Assembly: GCA_026936045.1 (NCBI GenBank)
Contig: JAIXKU010000125.1
Location: 1-41,493, forward strand
DNA from: Flavobacteriales bacterium
Lineage (GTDB): Bacteria > Bacteroidota > Bacteroidia > CAIKAF01
Reading direction: 5' to 3'
Length of the DNA stretch: 41,493 nucleotides
Shown here: positions 16,393 to 25,582 of the stretch, one piece after another
Numbering within the stretch: the first letter of the stretch is position 1
Layout: each line of letters starts with the position of its first letter
Notes under the pieces: model-generated
Told to the model about the DNA's origin: nothing
The model's input: the letters and a program-made list of their open reading frames with translations, nothing else
Database searches by the model: none
Made by a program: the position numbers and the translations under genes

Positions 16393-17820
16393 TTAATTAA
16401 ACCTTCTTTTTATAAACCATTTGTCGCGAATGGTAACACCAATATTTAACCGAAAGAATGATTCGTTGATAATACCATTGTTTCTAGAACCGGCCCATCC
16501 GCCTTCAACGCCTAAATTTATATATGACAAAATTCGCCTACTCTCTGTTTCGGAAAAATATTTATTACCAAAAGCTAACGGTAATCCTAAACCAAAACTT
16601 ATGCCAACTTCATCCACCGGATTGGCATCAGGCCTGAAAAAGCGATCTTGATAGCGTACGCCAAATCGGAATAACATATTTTTAAGAAATTGATTCTTTC
16701 CTAAATTCTTATTTCTGTACGGCGGATCAATCTCTGCACCTGCACTCAATCCCCAGGTGTCGTTATACACAACGTTCGGTTGGTCGAAATAAGCAAACGA
16801 CGACCAGTTCCCCCAATTGACATCCAATGCCGCTGACCACCATTTGGCATTCGTTAGATGGAAACCGGCTGTGACGGCATGAGGTAAGGTAATGGTACCT
16901 TTAATACCGGGCGAGAGATCAAATGTATCCACGCCATATTCCGTATTGCCATACAAAAACTGAATACCGTATTTATCAAGTGTGGCCGGAATACTTCGAC
17001 CAAGCGTATAATGAACACCTATATTTACATACAATCGGGATGTTTTGTATCGCCAATGACTGCGTGGAATTAACGAATCTTTACGCATCGCTTCAGGACG
17101 TATGCGATGTTTTGTTTTGAAAGAAAAATGCGATTGCAGACCTAAGTCAAAACCTACTTCCTGCACACGTGTCTTCTCTTGCACACGGCTGCTGAGATAG
17201 CCCTTGTCTAATGGCATGAGCAATGAGCGATTTCTATCAATCGAGCCAAACAGATAATGTACATTCAAGCCAACCGAAATGTATTTATAAATGCGAAACC
17301 CATTACCTACCGTCACTTGGTTGATACCACCGGTACCGTCATACCGACGTTTCACCAACACGGTATCATTTCCAAAATATTGAGTAATGGAATCGGCAAA
17401 ATTATAACCTACCTGTGAAGTCGGGCTATAGCCCAAATACAAACCCCAACCGAACCATTTCTTCCGCAGAATGGGAACACCAAGCCCAACTTGATTAATA
17501 TAAACGTTATAATCCAGAATATTCAAATTATTAATGGTTCTGTTATACACATTATTCTCTACGCCAAAGACAAATTGTGTAACATCAAGTGCTGTATAAG
17601 CAGCCGGATTAAGAAAATTTATTGTATTTGAATCGCGCAGACCGGCATAAATGCCACCCATGGCAAATCCATTTTGTAATGCATTGCGCTGAGGCATACC
17701 TATGCCGTAGAACGAATAAGGCGATTGGCTGTCGGACTGAGCATAAACCGAGATAAAAGGAATCAGCAAAAACAATAATGCAGAACCGGTTTTTCTCAAT
17801 AGGAGATTATTTTGTTTCAA
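16393..17820 (-). CDS. Outer-membrane beta-barrel protein of the coaX-lptC operon
   Basis: 475 residues. A signal peptide (ending VYAQ, residue 28) leads into SPYSFYGIGMPQRNALQNGFAMGG, then NTINFLNPAAYTALD and many alternating strands with aromatic girdles, ending in IRDKWFIKRRFN. The pattern (SxYSxyGiG... then NPA(A/S)Y) is that of FadL/PorV-related barrels of Bacteroidota, which are common in this operon position. Cargo is unknown. The start overlaps the end of coaX by 14 nt, and the TPR gene follows after 13 nt, so all are one transcript. Confidence 0.85.
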   Translation of the reverse strand: MKQNNLLLRKTGSALLFLLIPFISVYAQSDSQSPYSFYGIGMPQRNALQNGFAMGGIYAGLRDSNTINFLNPAAYTALDVTQFVFGVENNVYNRTINNLNILDYNVYINQVGLGVPILRKKWFGWGLYLGYSPTSQVGYNFADSITQYFGNDTVLVKRRYDGTGGINQVTVGNGFRIYKYISVGLNVHYLFGSIDRNRSLLMPLDKGYLSSRVQEKTRVQEVGFDLGLQSHFSFKTKHRIRPEAMRKDSLIPRSHWRYKTSRLYVNIGVHYTLGRSIPATLDKYGIQFLYGNTEYGVDTFDLSPGIKGTITLPHAVTAGFHLTNAKWWSAALDVNWGNWSSFAYFDQPNVVYNDTWGLSAGAEIDPPYRNKNLGKNQFLKNMLFRFGVRYQDRFFRPDANPVDEVGISFGLGLPLAFGNKYFSETESRRILSYINLGVEGGWAGSRNNGIINESFFRLNIGVTIRDKWFIKRRFN

Positions 17821-18556
17821 AATGATATTTTAATGTTTGTGCCAATCCGGTTAATACCAAATCAGGATGTGCAAAATTCTTATTTTTTAAGTATTTGCCA
17901 AAAAAGCTTGCATCGCCACCGGCTAAAATAATGTTAAGCGGGGTATATTTTTTCTCTATTTTCTCTATGAGAGCCTCTATTTCGGCTATCATACCGCCAA
18001 TGGTAGCTGAAAGCATGCTGTCTTTGGTAGTTTTACCCGGAAAAAGACCTGTATAATCGCTTGCATTGAGTAAGGGCAACTTACCTGTATAATCATGCAT
18101 CGCTTTGAGGCGTATTTGCAGGCCGGGCGAAATACCACCGCCCAAATATATCCCTTCAGACGCAACCAATTCATAATTTAAACAGGAGCCGCAATCAATT
18201 ACGAAACTATGTTGATGAGGGAAAAGAGACCAGGCGCCTACGGCATCGGCTAGCCGATCGCTACCAAGTGTTTCGGGATGAGTATACGCATTTAAAATAG
18301 GAGTAGTCGTTGCTGTAGTGAACCGCCTGACTTGAATTCCTTTTAAAGACAGTTGTTCGGATAGTGCAAAATATAAATCATCGGCCGCCACAGAGCAAAT
18401 CATGGCCGACGAAACAGACAATCCGGCTATTTTAGCTAAGAACAATGCCGGTGTTGCAGCGCTGAAAACCTCTCCCAAACAAAAGTCAGGTGATGCGACA
18501 ATAGCCCCTTTGATATTGGTATTGCCTTGATCTATGACTAAAAACATATCATTCAC
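17807..18556 (-). CDS. coaX: Type III pantothenate kinase
   Basis: 249 residues. CoaX phosphorylates pantothenate in the first step of CoA synthesis. The ASKHA-type phosphate loop is VIDQGNTNIKGAI (D9), the catalytic region is GSDRLADAVGA (98-108, D100) and the second acidic motif is DCGSCLNYEL (121-130); GGGISPG and DASFFG follow. The gene ends inside the start of the barrel gene, 14 nt overlap. Moving the gene for CoA synthesis into an envelope operon is usual in this phylum and does not itself imply a functional link. Confidence 0.94.
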   Translation of the reverse strand: MNDMFLVIDQGNTNIKGAIVASPDFCLGEVFSAATPALFLAKIAGLSVSSAMICSVAADDLYFALSEQLSLKGIQVRRFTTATTTPILNAYTHPETLGSDRLADAVGAWSLFPHQHSFVIDCGSCLNYELVASEGIYLGGGISPGLQIRLKAMHDYTGKLPLLNASDYTGLFPGKTTKDSMLSATIGGMIAEIEALIEKIEKKYTPLNIILAGGDASFFGKYLKNKNFAHPDLVLTGLAQTLKYHFETK

Positions 18557-18641
18557 TTCGATGTATTAGCGTTAAATGAGGGTTTTTATTGTCTGTAATG
18601 CAGGGCAAATTACCTTAATTATCTGCAAAAATACGGTATGA

Positions 18642-18672
18642 TTGTATCAATTTATTTTTTTTTATACATTTG
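18642..18672 (+). promoter_or_regulatory. Promoter of tRNA-Phe
   Basis: TTG at 18642-18644 and TACATTTG at 18665-18672 are separated by 20 nt. The -7 element ends 27 nt before the tRNA. This is one of the cleanest Bacteroidetes-type promoters in the window. Confidence 0.6.
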
Positions 18673-18699
18673 CGCTCCTTTGACGCGTTCTGAAAAACT

Positions 18700-18772
18700 G
18701 GTTTGGTAGCTCAGTTGGTAGAGCAAAGGACTGAAAATCCTTGTGTCGGCGGTTCGATTCCGCCCCAAACCA
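18700..18772 (+). tRNA. tRNA-Phe (GAA)
   Basis: 73 nt fold into a full cloverleaf: acceptor GGTTTGG / CCAAACC, D arm GCTC/GAGC, anticodon arm AAGGA-CTGAAAA-TCCTT with anticodon GAA at 18733-18735, T arm GGCGG-TTCGATT-CCGCC, discriminator A. CCA is not encoded (the next bases are CTA). Confidence 0.97.
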
Positions 18773-18774
18773 CT

Positions 18775-18797
18775 AGCCCTCAGGGGCTTTTATTTTT
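18775..18797 (+). terminator. Short terminator after tRNA-Phe
   Basis: A 5-bp stem AGCCC / GGGCT with a TCAG loop is followed by TTTATTTTTT. It directly follows the tRNA. Confidence 0.6.
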
Positions 18798-18854
18798 TAG
18801 CTCATTGCGTATGATTGGTTGATTAAATCGTACTTTTATCCTAATGTTTGTTTT

Positions 18855-19550
18855 ATGAATTCATCCAAATTTGCTGTTATCGGACTTGGCCGGTTTGGCT
18901 CATCCATAGCCACTGAATTATCAAATCGGGGTGCCGAGGTGATGGTTATTGACAATAATGAAGAGCATATAGATGCACTCAGCGGTATTATCACCTATGG
19001 TGTTACAATGGATGCGACCGATCGAAAAGCACTCCTGGCTCAGAATATTACGGATATGGATGCCGTCATAGTTGCCATTGGTGAAGACTTTGATGCCATG
19101 TTGCTTTGTGTGGTTATACTTATGGAGTTGAATGTAAAAAGAATTATAGCACGTGCCGAAGGTCGTCACCAACGCATGATTCTTGAGAAAATTGGTGTAA
19201 AAGAAATCCTCTCACCGGAAGATGAAATTGGGAAATTAGTCGCCGAAAAATTGGTTAATCCAAGTATCCTCTCCTGTATCAGCCTACCCGACGACCATGA
19301 AATTGTTGAGATTCTGACCCCTCCGGGCATTGCCAACCGTACGTTGGAGGACATCAATTTGCGCAACAAATATCAGTTGAATCTTATCACACTCAAACGT
19401 GAGTTTGAAAAGGAAAAAAATGGCAGTATGGTGAAAGAACAACACATCATGGGTGTGCCTTCGCACGATACCGTTATCAGGCCCAATGATACCATCATCG
19501 TATTCGGACAAATAAAAGATATCCAACGTTTTGTAGAAATTAACCAATAG
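18855..19550 (+). CDS. TrkA/KtrA-type K+ channel regulatory protein (RCK)
   Basis: 231 residues from the ATG at 18855 (MNSSKFAVIGLGRFGSSIAT). An upstream ATG at 18819 adds 12 residues ahead of the conserved start and is less likely. Residues 7-35 are a Rossmann NAD(P) motif (VIGLGRFGS), the nucleotide-binding acid is in VMVIDNNEEHID, and a TrkA-C domain forms the last ~80 residues (EILTPPGIANRTLEDINLR, IRPNDTIIVFGQ). RCK subunits gate K+ channels by binding NADH or ATP. No channel subunit (ktrB/trkH) lies next to it; its partner must be elsewhere. Confidence 0.9.
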   Translation: MNSSKFAVIGLGRFGSSIATELSNRGAEVMVIDNNEEHIDALSGIITYGVTMDATDRKALLAQNITDMDAVIVAIGEDFDAMLLCVVILMELNVKRIIARAEGRHQRMILEKIGVKEILSPEDEIGKLVAEKLVNPSILSCISLPDDHEIVEILTPPGIANRTLEDINLRNKYQLNLITLKREFEKEKNGSMVKEQHIMGVPSHDTVIRPNDTIIVFGQIKDIQRFVEINQ

Positions 19551-19613
19551 TTTTTGGTGTTCTGAGAACTTTTTCATAATTTCATTGCTTTAATTTTTAT
19601 TTTTCTCACATTT

Positions 19614-21719
19614 ATGAAAACGTTTTTATCTATTTTACTCTTGGGCGGATTATTTAGTTTATCGCCTGCTCTTTTTTCTCAGCAAGAAGCCGGTTGGTGC
19701 GGCACCGACCATAAAATGAAAGAATATATCGCAGCTAATCCTCAATTGGCAATTGATTTTGATAATCTGAATCAATGGATAGCCGAAAATAGCGAGTACA
19801 TTATGAGCACATCAGAAAGTGGCGAATATTATATTCCCATGGTGGTGCACGTGATACATAACTACGGTACTGAAAATATTTCCGATGCACAGATTGTAGA
19901 TGCTATCCGTATTTTGAATGAGGATTTCAATAAACAGAATATGGATACGGTCAATATTGTACCTACATTTAAACCTATAGCCGGTAACGCCAAATTTATT
20001 TTCCGTCTAGCTACCAAAGATCCCAATGGCCAATGTACAAATGGTATAACACGTACGCCGTCATTACTTACATACGATGCCAATGATGATGCGAAAATCA
20101 TCAGCTGGCCTAGAGCCAAATATTATAATATGTGGGTAGTTTCCAATATCTACTCCGAGAGTGCTACTGCTATCACCGCCGGTTATGCCACATTACCCAG
20201 TTTTGGCGCTGAAGGAACGGATGGTATCCTTCTTGATGATAATTACGTAGGCAGCATAGGTACGTCCAACGGATCTAATTTTAATAAGCGTGTGTTGACA
20301 CACGAAACAGGCCATTTCTTCAACCTTATGCATCCTTGGGGTTGGGGAGAAATTGGTTCTTCCTGCACCGGTTCTGATTTAGTAAATGATACCCCTCCCA
20401 CAAAAGGGGCTTTCAGCAACTGTCCGCTTACTAAAGACGAATGTGGACAATTGGAAAATGTACAGAACTTCATGGATTATGCCAGCTGTACAAACATGTA
20501 CACCAATGGGCAAGTTGCACGTATGACAACAGCCATAAACAATAGTGCCGGCCAGCGAAGCAGCTTATGGAAAGCTGCCAATCTGACGGCTACAGGAACA
20601 GGCAACCCATATACCTATCCAGCTGAATGTGCTCCCATCGCTGACTTTAAAACCAATCGCTTTTCTGTTTGCGCCGGCACATCTTTCACGCTAACTGATC
20701 AAAGTTACAATGTCACACCAACATCCTGGAACTGGACTGTGACCGATGGAACACATACCTTTAACTCTACTACACAAAATCCGACATTTACTATTAATGA
20801 TCCGGGCACATATAATGTAACCCTTACTGTTAGTGCACCTGGTGGTAACGATACCAAAACACTGAATGCCTATATTTATGTTTATAATGCTACGGCCGAT
20901 TTCTCCAGCTTCTTATATGAGGATAACTTTGATAACGGCCCTATCACCAACGGCAGGTGGAGCAATCAGTATGACTGGGCGCCAACAGTAGGCTGGGAAG
21001 AAACAACTCAAGCGTCTTACTCAGCACCCAACGCACTTCGCGTTAACGGCTACAACTCTGATAAAGGCATTAGCTACAGCATTATTTCTCCTTCTTACGA
21101 TTTCTCGGTTATTGACGGCACACCTACATTAACCTTTAAATATGCATTTGCTCGCAGAACCAATGATGATAATGACCGCTTGCGTGTGTATATCTCTAAC
21201 AGCTGCGGCCAATCATGGAATGTGCGTTGGACAGCTCTCGGCACGAACCTGGCCACAACAACCAATAAAACATCAAACTGGGCGCCTGCTTCTGCTTCCG
21301 ATTGGAAAACCATTACTATTACCAATCTAAATGCATGGGCGACATCAGATAATGTAAGATTCCGTTTTGAATTTAACAGCGGCGGTGGTAACAACCTCTA
21401 TCTTGATGATATCAATATTGTTGGTCCGAACGTAGGTGTAGAAGAACTGAATACCTCTGCGCTGACCGTAAATATCTTCCCCAATCCGGTACAATCTGAA
21501 CTGACCGTTAATTTTGATGCGCCGGCTTCAGGCACTTATCAAATCATATTTTCAGATATGACAGGTCGTACGTTATTAACTACTGCTGAAGAAAAAGCCA
21601 CAGCCGGCGCCGTTAATTACAACCTGACATTGCCACAAGGCATTGCTGAAGGGATGTATTTCCTTACCATTCAGATGGGAGGACATACCACTACGACGAA
21701 AGTGATGATACAACCATAG
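19614..21719 (+). CDS. T9SS-secreted M43-type zinc metalloprotease with PKD domain
   Basis: 701 residues. Signal peptide to about residue 22. The metzincin motif is HETGHFFNLMH (H230, E231, H234, H240), and a Met-turn FMDYASC (M287) follows, as in pappalysin-family M43. A PKD-like domain (~330-405, FTLTDQSYNVTPTSWNW, PGTYNVTLTVSAPGG) and a jelly-roll-like region (~420-600) follow. The last ~80 residues are a type-A T9SS sorting domain starting NIFPNPVQSELTV and ending TTKVMIQP. It is therefore probably exported and anchored on or released from the cell surface. The mce gene begins 10 nt after its stop. Confidence 0.92.
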   Translation: MKTFLSILLLGGLFSLSPALFSQQEAGWCGTDHKMKEYIAANPQLAIDFDNLNQWIAENSEYIMSTSESGEYYIPMVVHVIHNYGTENISDAQIVDAIRILNEDFNKQNMDTVNIVPTFKPIAGNAKFIFRLATKDPNGQCTNGITRTPSLLTYDANDDAKIISWPRAKYYNMWVVSNIYSESATAITAGYATLPSFGAEGTDGILLDDNYVGSIGTSNGSNFNKRVLTHETGHFFNLMHPWGWGEIGSSCTGSDLVNDTPPTKGAFSNCPLTKDECGQLENVQNFMDYASCTNMYTNGQVARMTTAINNSAGQRSSLWKAANLTATGTGNPYTYPAECAPIADFKTNRFSVCAGTSFTLTDQSYNVTPTSWNWTVTDGTHTFNSTTQNPTFTINDPGTYNVTLTVSAPGGNDTKTLNAYIYVYNATADFSSFLYEDNFDNGPITNGRWSNQYDWAPTVGWEETTQASYSAPNALRVNGYNSDKGISYSIISPSYDFSVIDGTPTLTFKYAFARRTNDDNDRLRVYISNSCGQSWNVRWTALGTNLATTTNKTSNWAPASASDWKTITITNLNAWATSDNVRFRFEFNSGGGNNLYLDDINIVGPNVGVEELNTSALTVNIFPNPVQSELTVNFDAPASGTYQIIFSDMTGRTLLTTAEEKATAGAVNYNLTLPQGIAEGMYFLTIQMGGHTTTTKVMIQP

Positions 21720-21729
21720 TATCTCTTGT

Positions 21730-22134
21730 ATGGTTGGGAAAGTTGAGCATATCGGTATTGCTGTATCAGACCTTCAGGCTTCCATACAGCTTTATACTAA
21801 ATTGCTGGGTATAGCACCTTATAAAACAGAAGAGGTGGCATCCGAAAATGTGATGACCGCTTTCTTTCTTACAGGTGTAAATAAAATTGAACTGCTTCAG
21901 GCAACAAACCCTTCCAGTGCCATTGCTTCCTTTATTGAAAAAAGAGGCGAGGGCATTCATCATATTGCCTTTCATGTGGAAGATATTGAGGCGGAGATGC
22001 AGCGCATGAAAGATAATGGATTTCGCTTGTTGCAGGAAAAACCCAAACCGGGCGCCGATAACAAACTTATCTGCTTTGTACACCCCAAAGATGCCGGTGG
22101 CGTCTTAATGGAACTATGTCAGGAGAAACCTTAA
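21730..22134 (+). CDS. mce: Methylmalonyl-CoA epimerase
   Basis: 134 residues in the VOC fold. It interconverts (2R)- and (2S)-methylmalonyl-CoA between propionyl-CoA and succinyl-CoA. Metal-ligand positions are visible: VEHIGIAVSDL (H7), EGIHHIAFHVED and GGVLMELCQ. Length and motifs match the family well. It begins 10 nt after the metalloprotease. meaB, a chaperone of the same pathway, is 6.5 kb away; mutase genes are not in the window. Confidence 0.93.
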   Translation: MVGKVEHIGIAVSDLQASIQLYTKLLGIAPYKTEEVASENVMTAFFLTGVNKIELLQATNPSSAIASFIEKRGEGIHHIAFHVEDIEAEMQRMKDNGFRLLQEKPKPGADNKLICFVHPKDAGGVLMELCQEKP

Positions 22135-22136
22135 GC

Positions 22137-22159
22137 ATATTGTATTTACAGTACAATAT
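22137..22159. terminator. Hairpin between the convergent mce and leuS genes
   Basis: An 8-bp perfect stem ATATTGTA / TACAATAT (22137-22144 with 22152-22159) with a 7-nt loop overlaps the leuS stop codon and can form from either strand. It has no T run, so its role as a bidirectional terminator is uncertain. Confidence 0.3.
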
Positions 22160-25145
22160 TTACAATTCGTCCGGGAACCACAATCACCTTTTTGGGTGTT
22201 CTTCCTTCCAGCCATTTGATGGCTGAGGCGTGTGTTAATGTAGCAGCTTCGACCGCCTCTTTCGATGCGTCTTTCGGCATATCTATTTGGAACCGCACTT
22301 TGCCGTTAAAAGAAACCGGATAGGTAAACGTATTCTCAGTCAAATACTCGGGATTAAATACAGGAAATGTAGCATGTGCGATGGAGTCTGTATGCCCGAA
22401 TCGTGACCATAACTCTTCAGCGATATGCGGTGCAAAAGGGGATAAGATAATCAAAAACGGTTCTAAGATTTTTCGCTTTCTACAGCCAAGCTCTTGTAAA
22501 TCATTCAAGCAAATCATAAAGGCCGAAATGCACGTGTTGAAACTCAAGGCCTCAATATCTTCCGTTACCTTTTTTATCAGTTTATGTAACGCTTTATATG
22601 CTGCTTTTTCCGGTTCGTCATCTGATAGCAATACTTGATCATCCTGAGAAATAACCAGTCGCCATAGTTTTCGCAAAAATTTATGTACGCCCTCAATACC
22701 TTGCATGTTCCAGGGTTTACTTTGCTCTATCGGGCCCAAAAACATTTCATACATACGCAACGTATCCGCTCCGTAATCCTTACAAATCTGATCAGGATTC
22801 ACCACATTCCATTTTGATTTTGACATCTTCTCCACTTCGCGCAAACAGATGTAAGGCGCTTGCAACGACTGAATTACCCCATCCGCCAAATCAATAAAAA
22901 TGGCCTCTTTAAATTCGGTATTGGCCGGATCGGAGCGGAATGCCGCTATCATCAACTCATCTTTCTCCAAGCCGTTCTCCGCCGATTCGCTGACAAACTC
23001 AATGGGGATATTGCGCTTATAAATCAACGGCAGATTATTATTGGTGAGATAATGCACGTTGCCATGTACTGCCGATACATTAAGAATTATATTTAATGCC
23101 TGTTTTTGTTCATTCGATAGCAAACCGGCCTCAATATGTTTTTTTAGTTTTTGCGTAACGATAAAGGGCGGTATAGCATCTGTGTCTTTCCGATTTTCAG
23201 TACTTGCATCCGTATTATCTATACCTGTTGCCAATAAATAAATAAATGCCGAAACGCCCTGAATCATCCCCTGATTAATGAGTTTCTTAAATGGTTCGGA
23301 TGTGGGCACATACCCCAAATCAAACAGAAATTTATGCCAGAAACGACTATATAAAAGATGGCCTACGGCATGTTCGGTACCGCCAATATACATATCCACA
23401 TCTTGCCAATACTGAAGCGCCTCTTTAGAGGCAAAACAAGCGGTATTTTGAGGATCCATATAGCGTAAGAAATACCAGCTGCTGCCGGCAAAGCCCGGCA
23501 TGGTATCCGTTTCAATCGGATAGTTGTTGTATGTCCAGTCTTTCAGCTTTGCCAATGGCCCTTCCGGATTGCCGGTCGGTTTGAAATCGTCCATCTTGGG
23601 CAACATCAGCGGCAAATCCGCTTCGGCTATTGCTGTCGCCATTTGATCATGATAATAAACAGGAAACGGTTCGCCCCAATACCGTTGACGGCTGAAGTTG
23701 GCATCGCGCAAACGGTAATGTGTTTGGCGCTGGCCCAAACCTTGTTCTTCCATACGTTGAGCTGCTGTTTTCAACGCTTGCTGAACAGAAAGTCCATTAA
23801 GAAAATCGGAATGGATTAACGTTCCTCTCTTCTCCTCGTAAGCTTCCTGAAGTGGTGTTTGAATCGTCGGGTCTGTGATAACCTGGTGAATGGGCAATTG
23901 AAAATGTGCGGCAAAACGAAAATCGCGTGCATCGTGTGCGGGCACGCCCATCACAGCGCCTGTGCCATAGCCGGCCAAAACATAATCGGCTACCCAAATG
24001 GGGATTTCTTCACCTGTAAACGGATGCAGGGCATACGTACCGGTAAAAACACCCGATACGCGCTTCACATCGGTTTGGCGCTCACGCTCACTGCGGTTGC
24101 CGGCTTCGGCAACATACGCAGTCAAGTCAGCCATTCTATCCGATGTGGTCAGGCGTTTCACCCAATCGCTCTCGGGAGCTATACAGATAAAGCTAACACC
24201 AAAAATGGTATCAGGTCGGGTAGTAAACACATCAATTTTTTCTGTAATACCTTTGATGGCAAAATCCAAGAGCACGCCTTCGCTGCGTCCAATCCAGTTG
24301 CGCTGCATCTCTTTCATGCTCTCAGGCCAATCCAGTTGAGCCAGGTCGTCGTGTAGGCGGTCGGCATAATCGGTTACTCTAAGAAACCATTGGCGCATCT
24401 GCCGGCGTACCACCGGGTGGCCGCCGCGTTCGCTCACGCCATCTTTAACCTCGTCATTGGCCAGTACCGTACCTAAGTTTTCGCACCAGTTTACATAAGC
24501 GAAGCCCTGATAGGCTAGGCGGTAATTCATCAATATGCTTTGCTTTGTTTGCTCCGAATAGCTTTTCCATTCATCGGCGCTGAAGATTTGGTTAATACCT
24601 TCCACGTTGCCACTCAGCGCAGGTTGTTGGCAATCGGCGTTACCGAGTGTTTCGAAATGATGGATCAGCTCGAAGATGGGACGGGCTTTTTTCTGACGGT
24701 GGTCGTACCAATGTTGGTAGAGCTGTAAGAAGATCCACTGTGTCCATTTATAATAATTGGGGTCGCTGGTATTCACCATTCTGTCCCAATCGTAAGCAAA
24801 GCCGATATGTTTCAGCTGGCTGATATAGCGGTTTATATTCTGTTCAGTAGTCTCGGCCGGATGGCGGCCTGTTTGGATGGCGTATTGTTCAGCCGGTAAG
24901 CCAAAGGCATCAAAGCCCATTGGATGCAAGACGTTAAAGCCGTTTAGGCGCTTATAACGCGCGACGATATCGGAAGCTATATAGCCGAGCGGGTGGCCGA
25001 CATGTAATCCGGCGCCGCTGGGATACGGAAACATATCTAGAACATAGTATTTAGGCAGGTTACTATCATTATGGGCTTTGAATGTTTTCTCACATTCCCA
25101 GTATGCCTGCCATTTTTTCTCAAATGCTTCAAATGGATAATCCAT
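22146..25145 (-). CDS. leuS: Leucine-tRNA ligase, long form
   Basis: 999 residues from the ATG at 25145 (MDYPFEAFEKKWQAYWE). A further ATG at 25208 adds 21 residues but lies upstream of a TATCTTTG element at 25169-25162 and is not supported. The HIGH-type motif is YPSGAGLHVGHPLGY (residues 41-55), the KMSKS loop KMSKSKWNVV (773-777 for KMSKS). The editing domain is present (YGTGAVMGVPAHDARDF, with the threonine-rich TTRPDTIFG before it). The protein is longer than usual: an extra charged segment of about 58 residues (636-694) sits in the region just before the KMSKS loop. It is a single-copy housekeeping gene on the minus strand, convergent with mce. Confidence 0.96.
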   Translation of the reverse strand: MDYPFEAFEKKWQAYWECEKTFKAHNDSNLPKYYVLDMFPYPSGAGLHVGHPLGYIASDIVARYKRLNGFNVLHPMGFDAFGLPAEQYAIQTGRHPAETTEQNINRYISQLKHIGFAYDWDRMVNTSDPNYYKWTQWIFLQLYQHWYDHRQKKARPIFELIHHFETLGNADCQQPALSGNVEGINQIFSADEWKSYSEQTKQSILMNYRLAYQGFAYVNWCENLGTVLANDEVKDGVSERGGHPVVRRQMRQWFLRVTDYADRLHDDLAQLDWPESMKEMQRNWIGRSEGVLLDFAIKGITEKIDVFTTRPDTIFGVSFICIAPESDWVKRLTTSDRMADLTAYVAEAGNRSERERQTDVKRVSGVFTGTYALHPFTGEEIPIWVADYVLAGYGTGAVMGVPAHDARDFRFAAHFQLPIHQVITDPTIQTPLQEAYEEKRGTLIHSDFLNGLSVQQALKTAAQRMEEQGLGQRQTHYRLRDANFSRQRYWGEPFPVYYHDQMATAIAEADLPLMLPKMDDFKPTGNPEGPLAKLKDWTYNNYPIETDTMPGFAGSSWYFLRYMDPQNTACFASKEALQYWQDVDMYIGGTEHAVGHLLYSRFWHKFLFDLGYVPTSEPFKKLINQGMIQGVSAFIYLLATGIDNTDASTENRKDTDAIPPFIVTQKLKKHIEAGLLSNEQKQALNIILNVSAVHGNVHYLTNNNLPLIYKRNIPIEFVSESAENGLEKDELMIAAFRSDPANTEFKEAIFIDLADGVIQSLQAPYICLREVEKMSKSKWNVVNPDQICKDYGADTLRMYEMFLGPIEQSKPWNMQGIEGVHKFLRKLWRLVISQDDQVLLSDDEPEKAAYKALHKLIKKVTEDIEALSFNTCISAFMICLNDLQELGCRKRKILEPFLIILSPFAPHIAEELWSRFGHTDSIAHATFPVFNPEYLTENTFTYPVSFNGKVRFQIDMPKDASKEAVEAATLTHASAIKWLEGRTPKKVIVVPGRIVNIVL

Positions 25146-25161
25146 AGCTCGAATTAAACAG

Positions 25162-25169
25162 CAAAGATA
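25162..25169 (-). promoter_or_regulatory. -7 element (TATCTTTG) proximal to leuS
   Basis: The minus strand reads TATCTTTG, an exact consensus match 16 nt upstream of the leuS ATG, which would give a very short leader. Confidence 0.45.
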
Positions 25170-25215
25170 TAAACCCTTTGGATATTTAGACGTTTTGCTT
25201 GGTATCAATACATCG

Positions 25216-25223
25216 CAAAGATA
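25216..25223 (-). promoter_or_regulatory. -7 element (TATCTTTG) distal to leuS
   Basis: A second exact TATCTTTG, 70 nt upstream of the leuS start; both copies sit in TATATCTTTGC. Either could drive leuS. Confidence 0.4.
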
Positions 25224-25574
25224 TATAGATCAAAGATTTGGGATATAGATTGGTTTTATGAACTTACCTCCCTTTCAATGATAGTTAGATCATGGTTTGA
25301 TTGAACGCTATTTGAAATAGGGTATTTTAGAAATATCTACTTTTGAAAAGAATAAGATACCCCAAAGCTAAACCAATCTACCAAAAAAAGGACGGATAGG
25401 GTAGGTTGATGAGAGTTATATGTAAGTTGGCGGTCAGTTTAGGGCGACGCTGCAAACAGACAGGTTAGCCGACAACCCCACCCCACCTACCACCCCCAAT
25501 TCCCGACTTTACAACGAAAATTGACATACTGACAAAAAATATCATTTTTTTAATTTTTCGTCAATAAAATTTTA

Positions 25575-25582
25575 TATCTTTG
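25575..25582 (+). promoter_or_regulatory. -7 element (TATCTTTG) of the ATPase/DUF4143 gene
   Basis: TATCTTTG fits the consensus and ends 21 nt before the ATG at 25604. It overlaps the upstream TTG at 25580, which rules that TTG out as the start. It also overlaps the right arm of an inverted repeat, CTGACAAA (25529-25536) and TTTGTCAG (25579-25586). Confidence 0.55.

Noticed and set aside
18700-19550. Integration site at the 3' end of tRNA-Phe
   Set aside because: No integrase and no repeat of the tRNA 3' end was found downstream; the following gene is an ordinary TrkA-type regulator.
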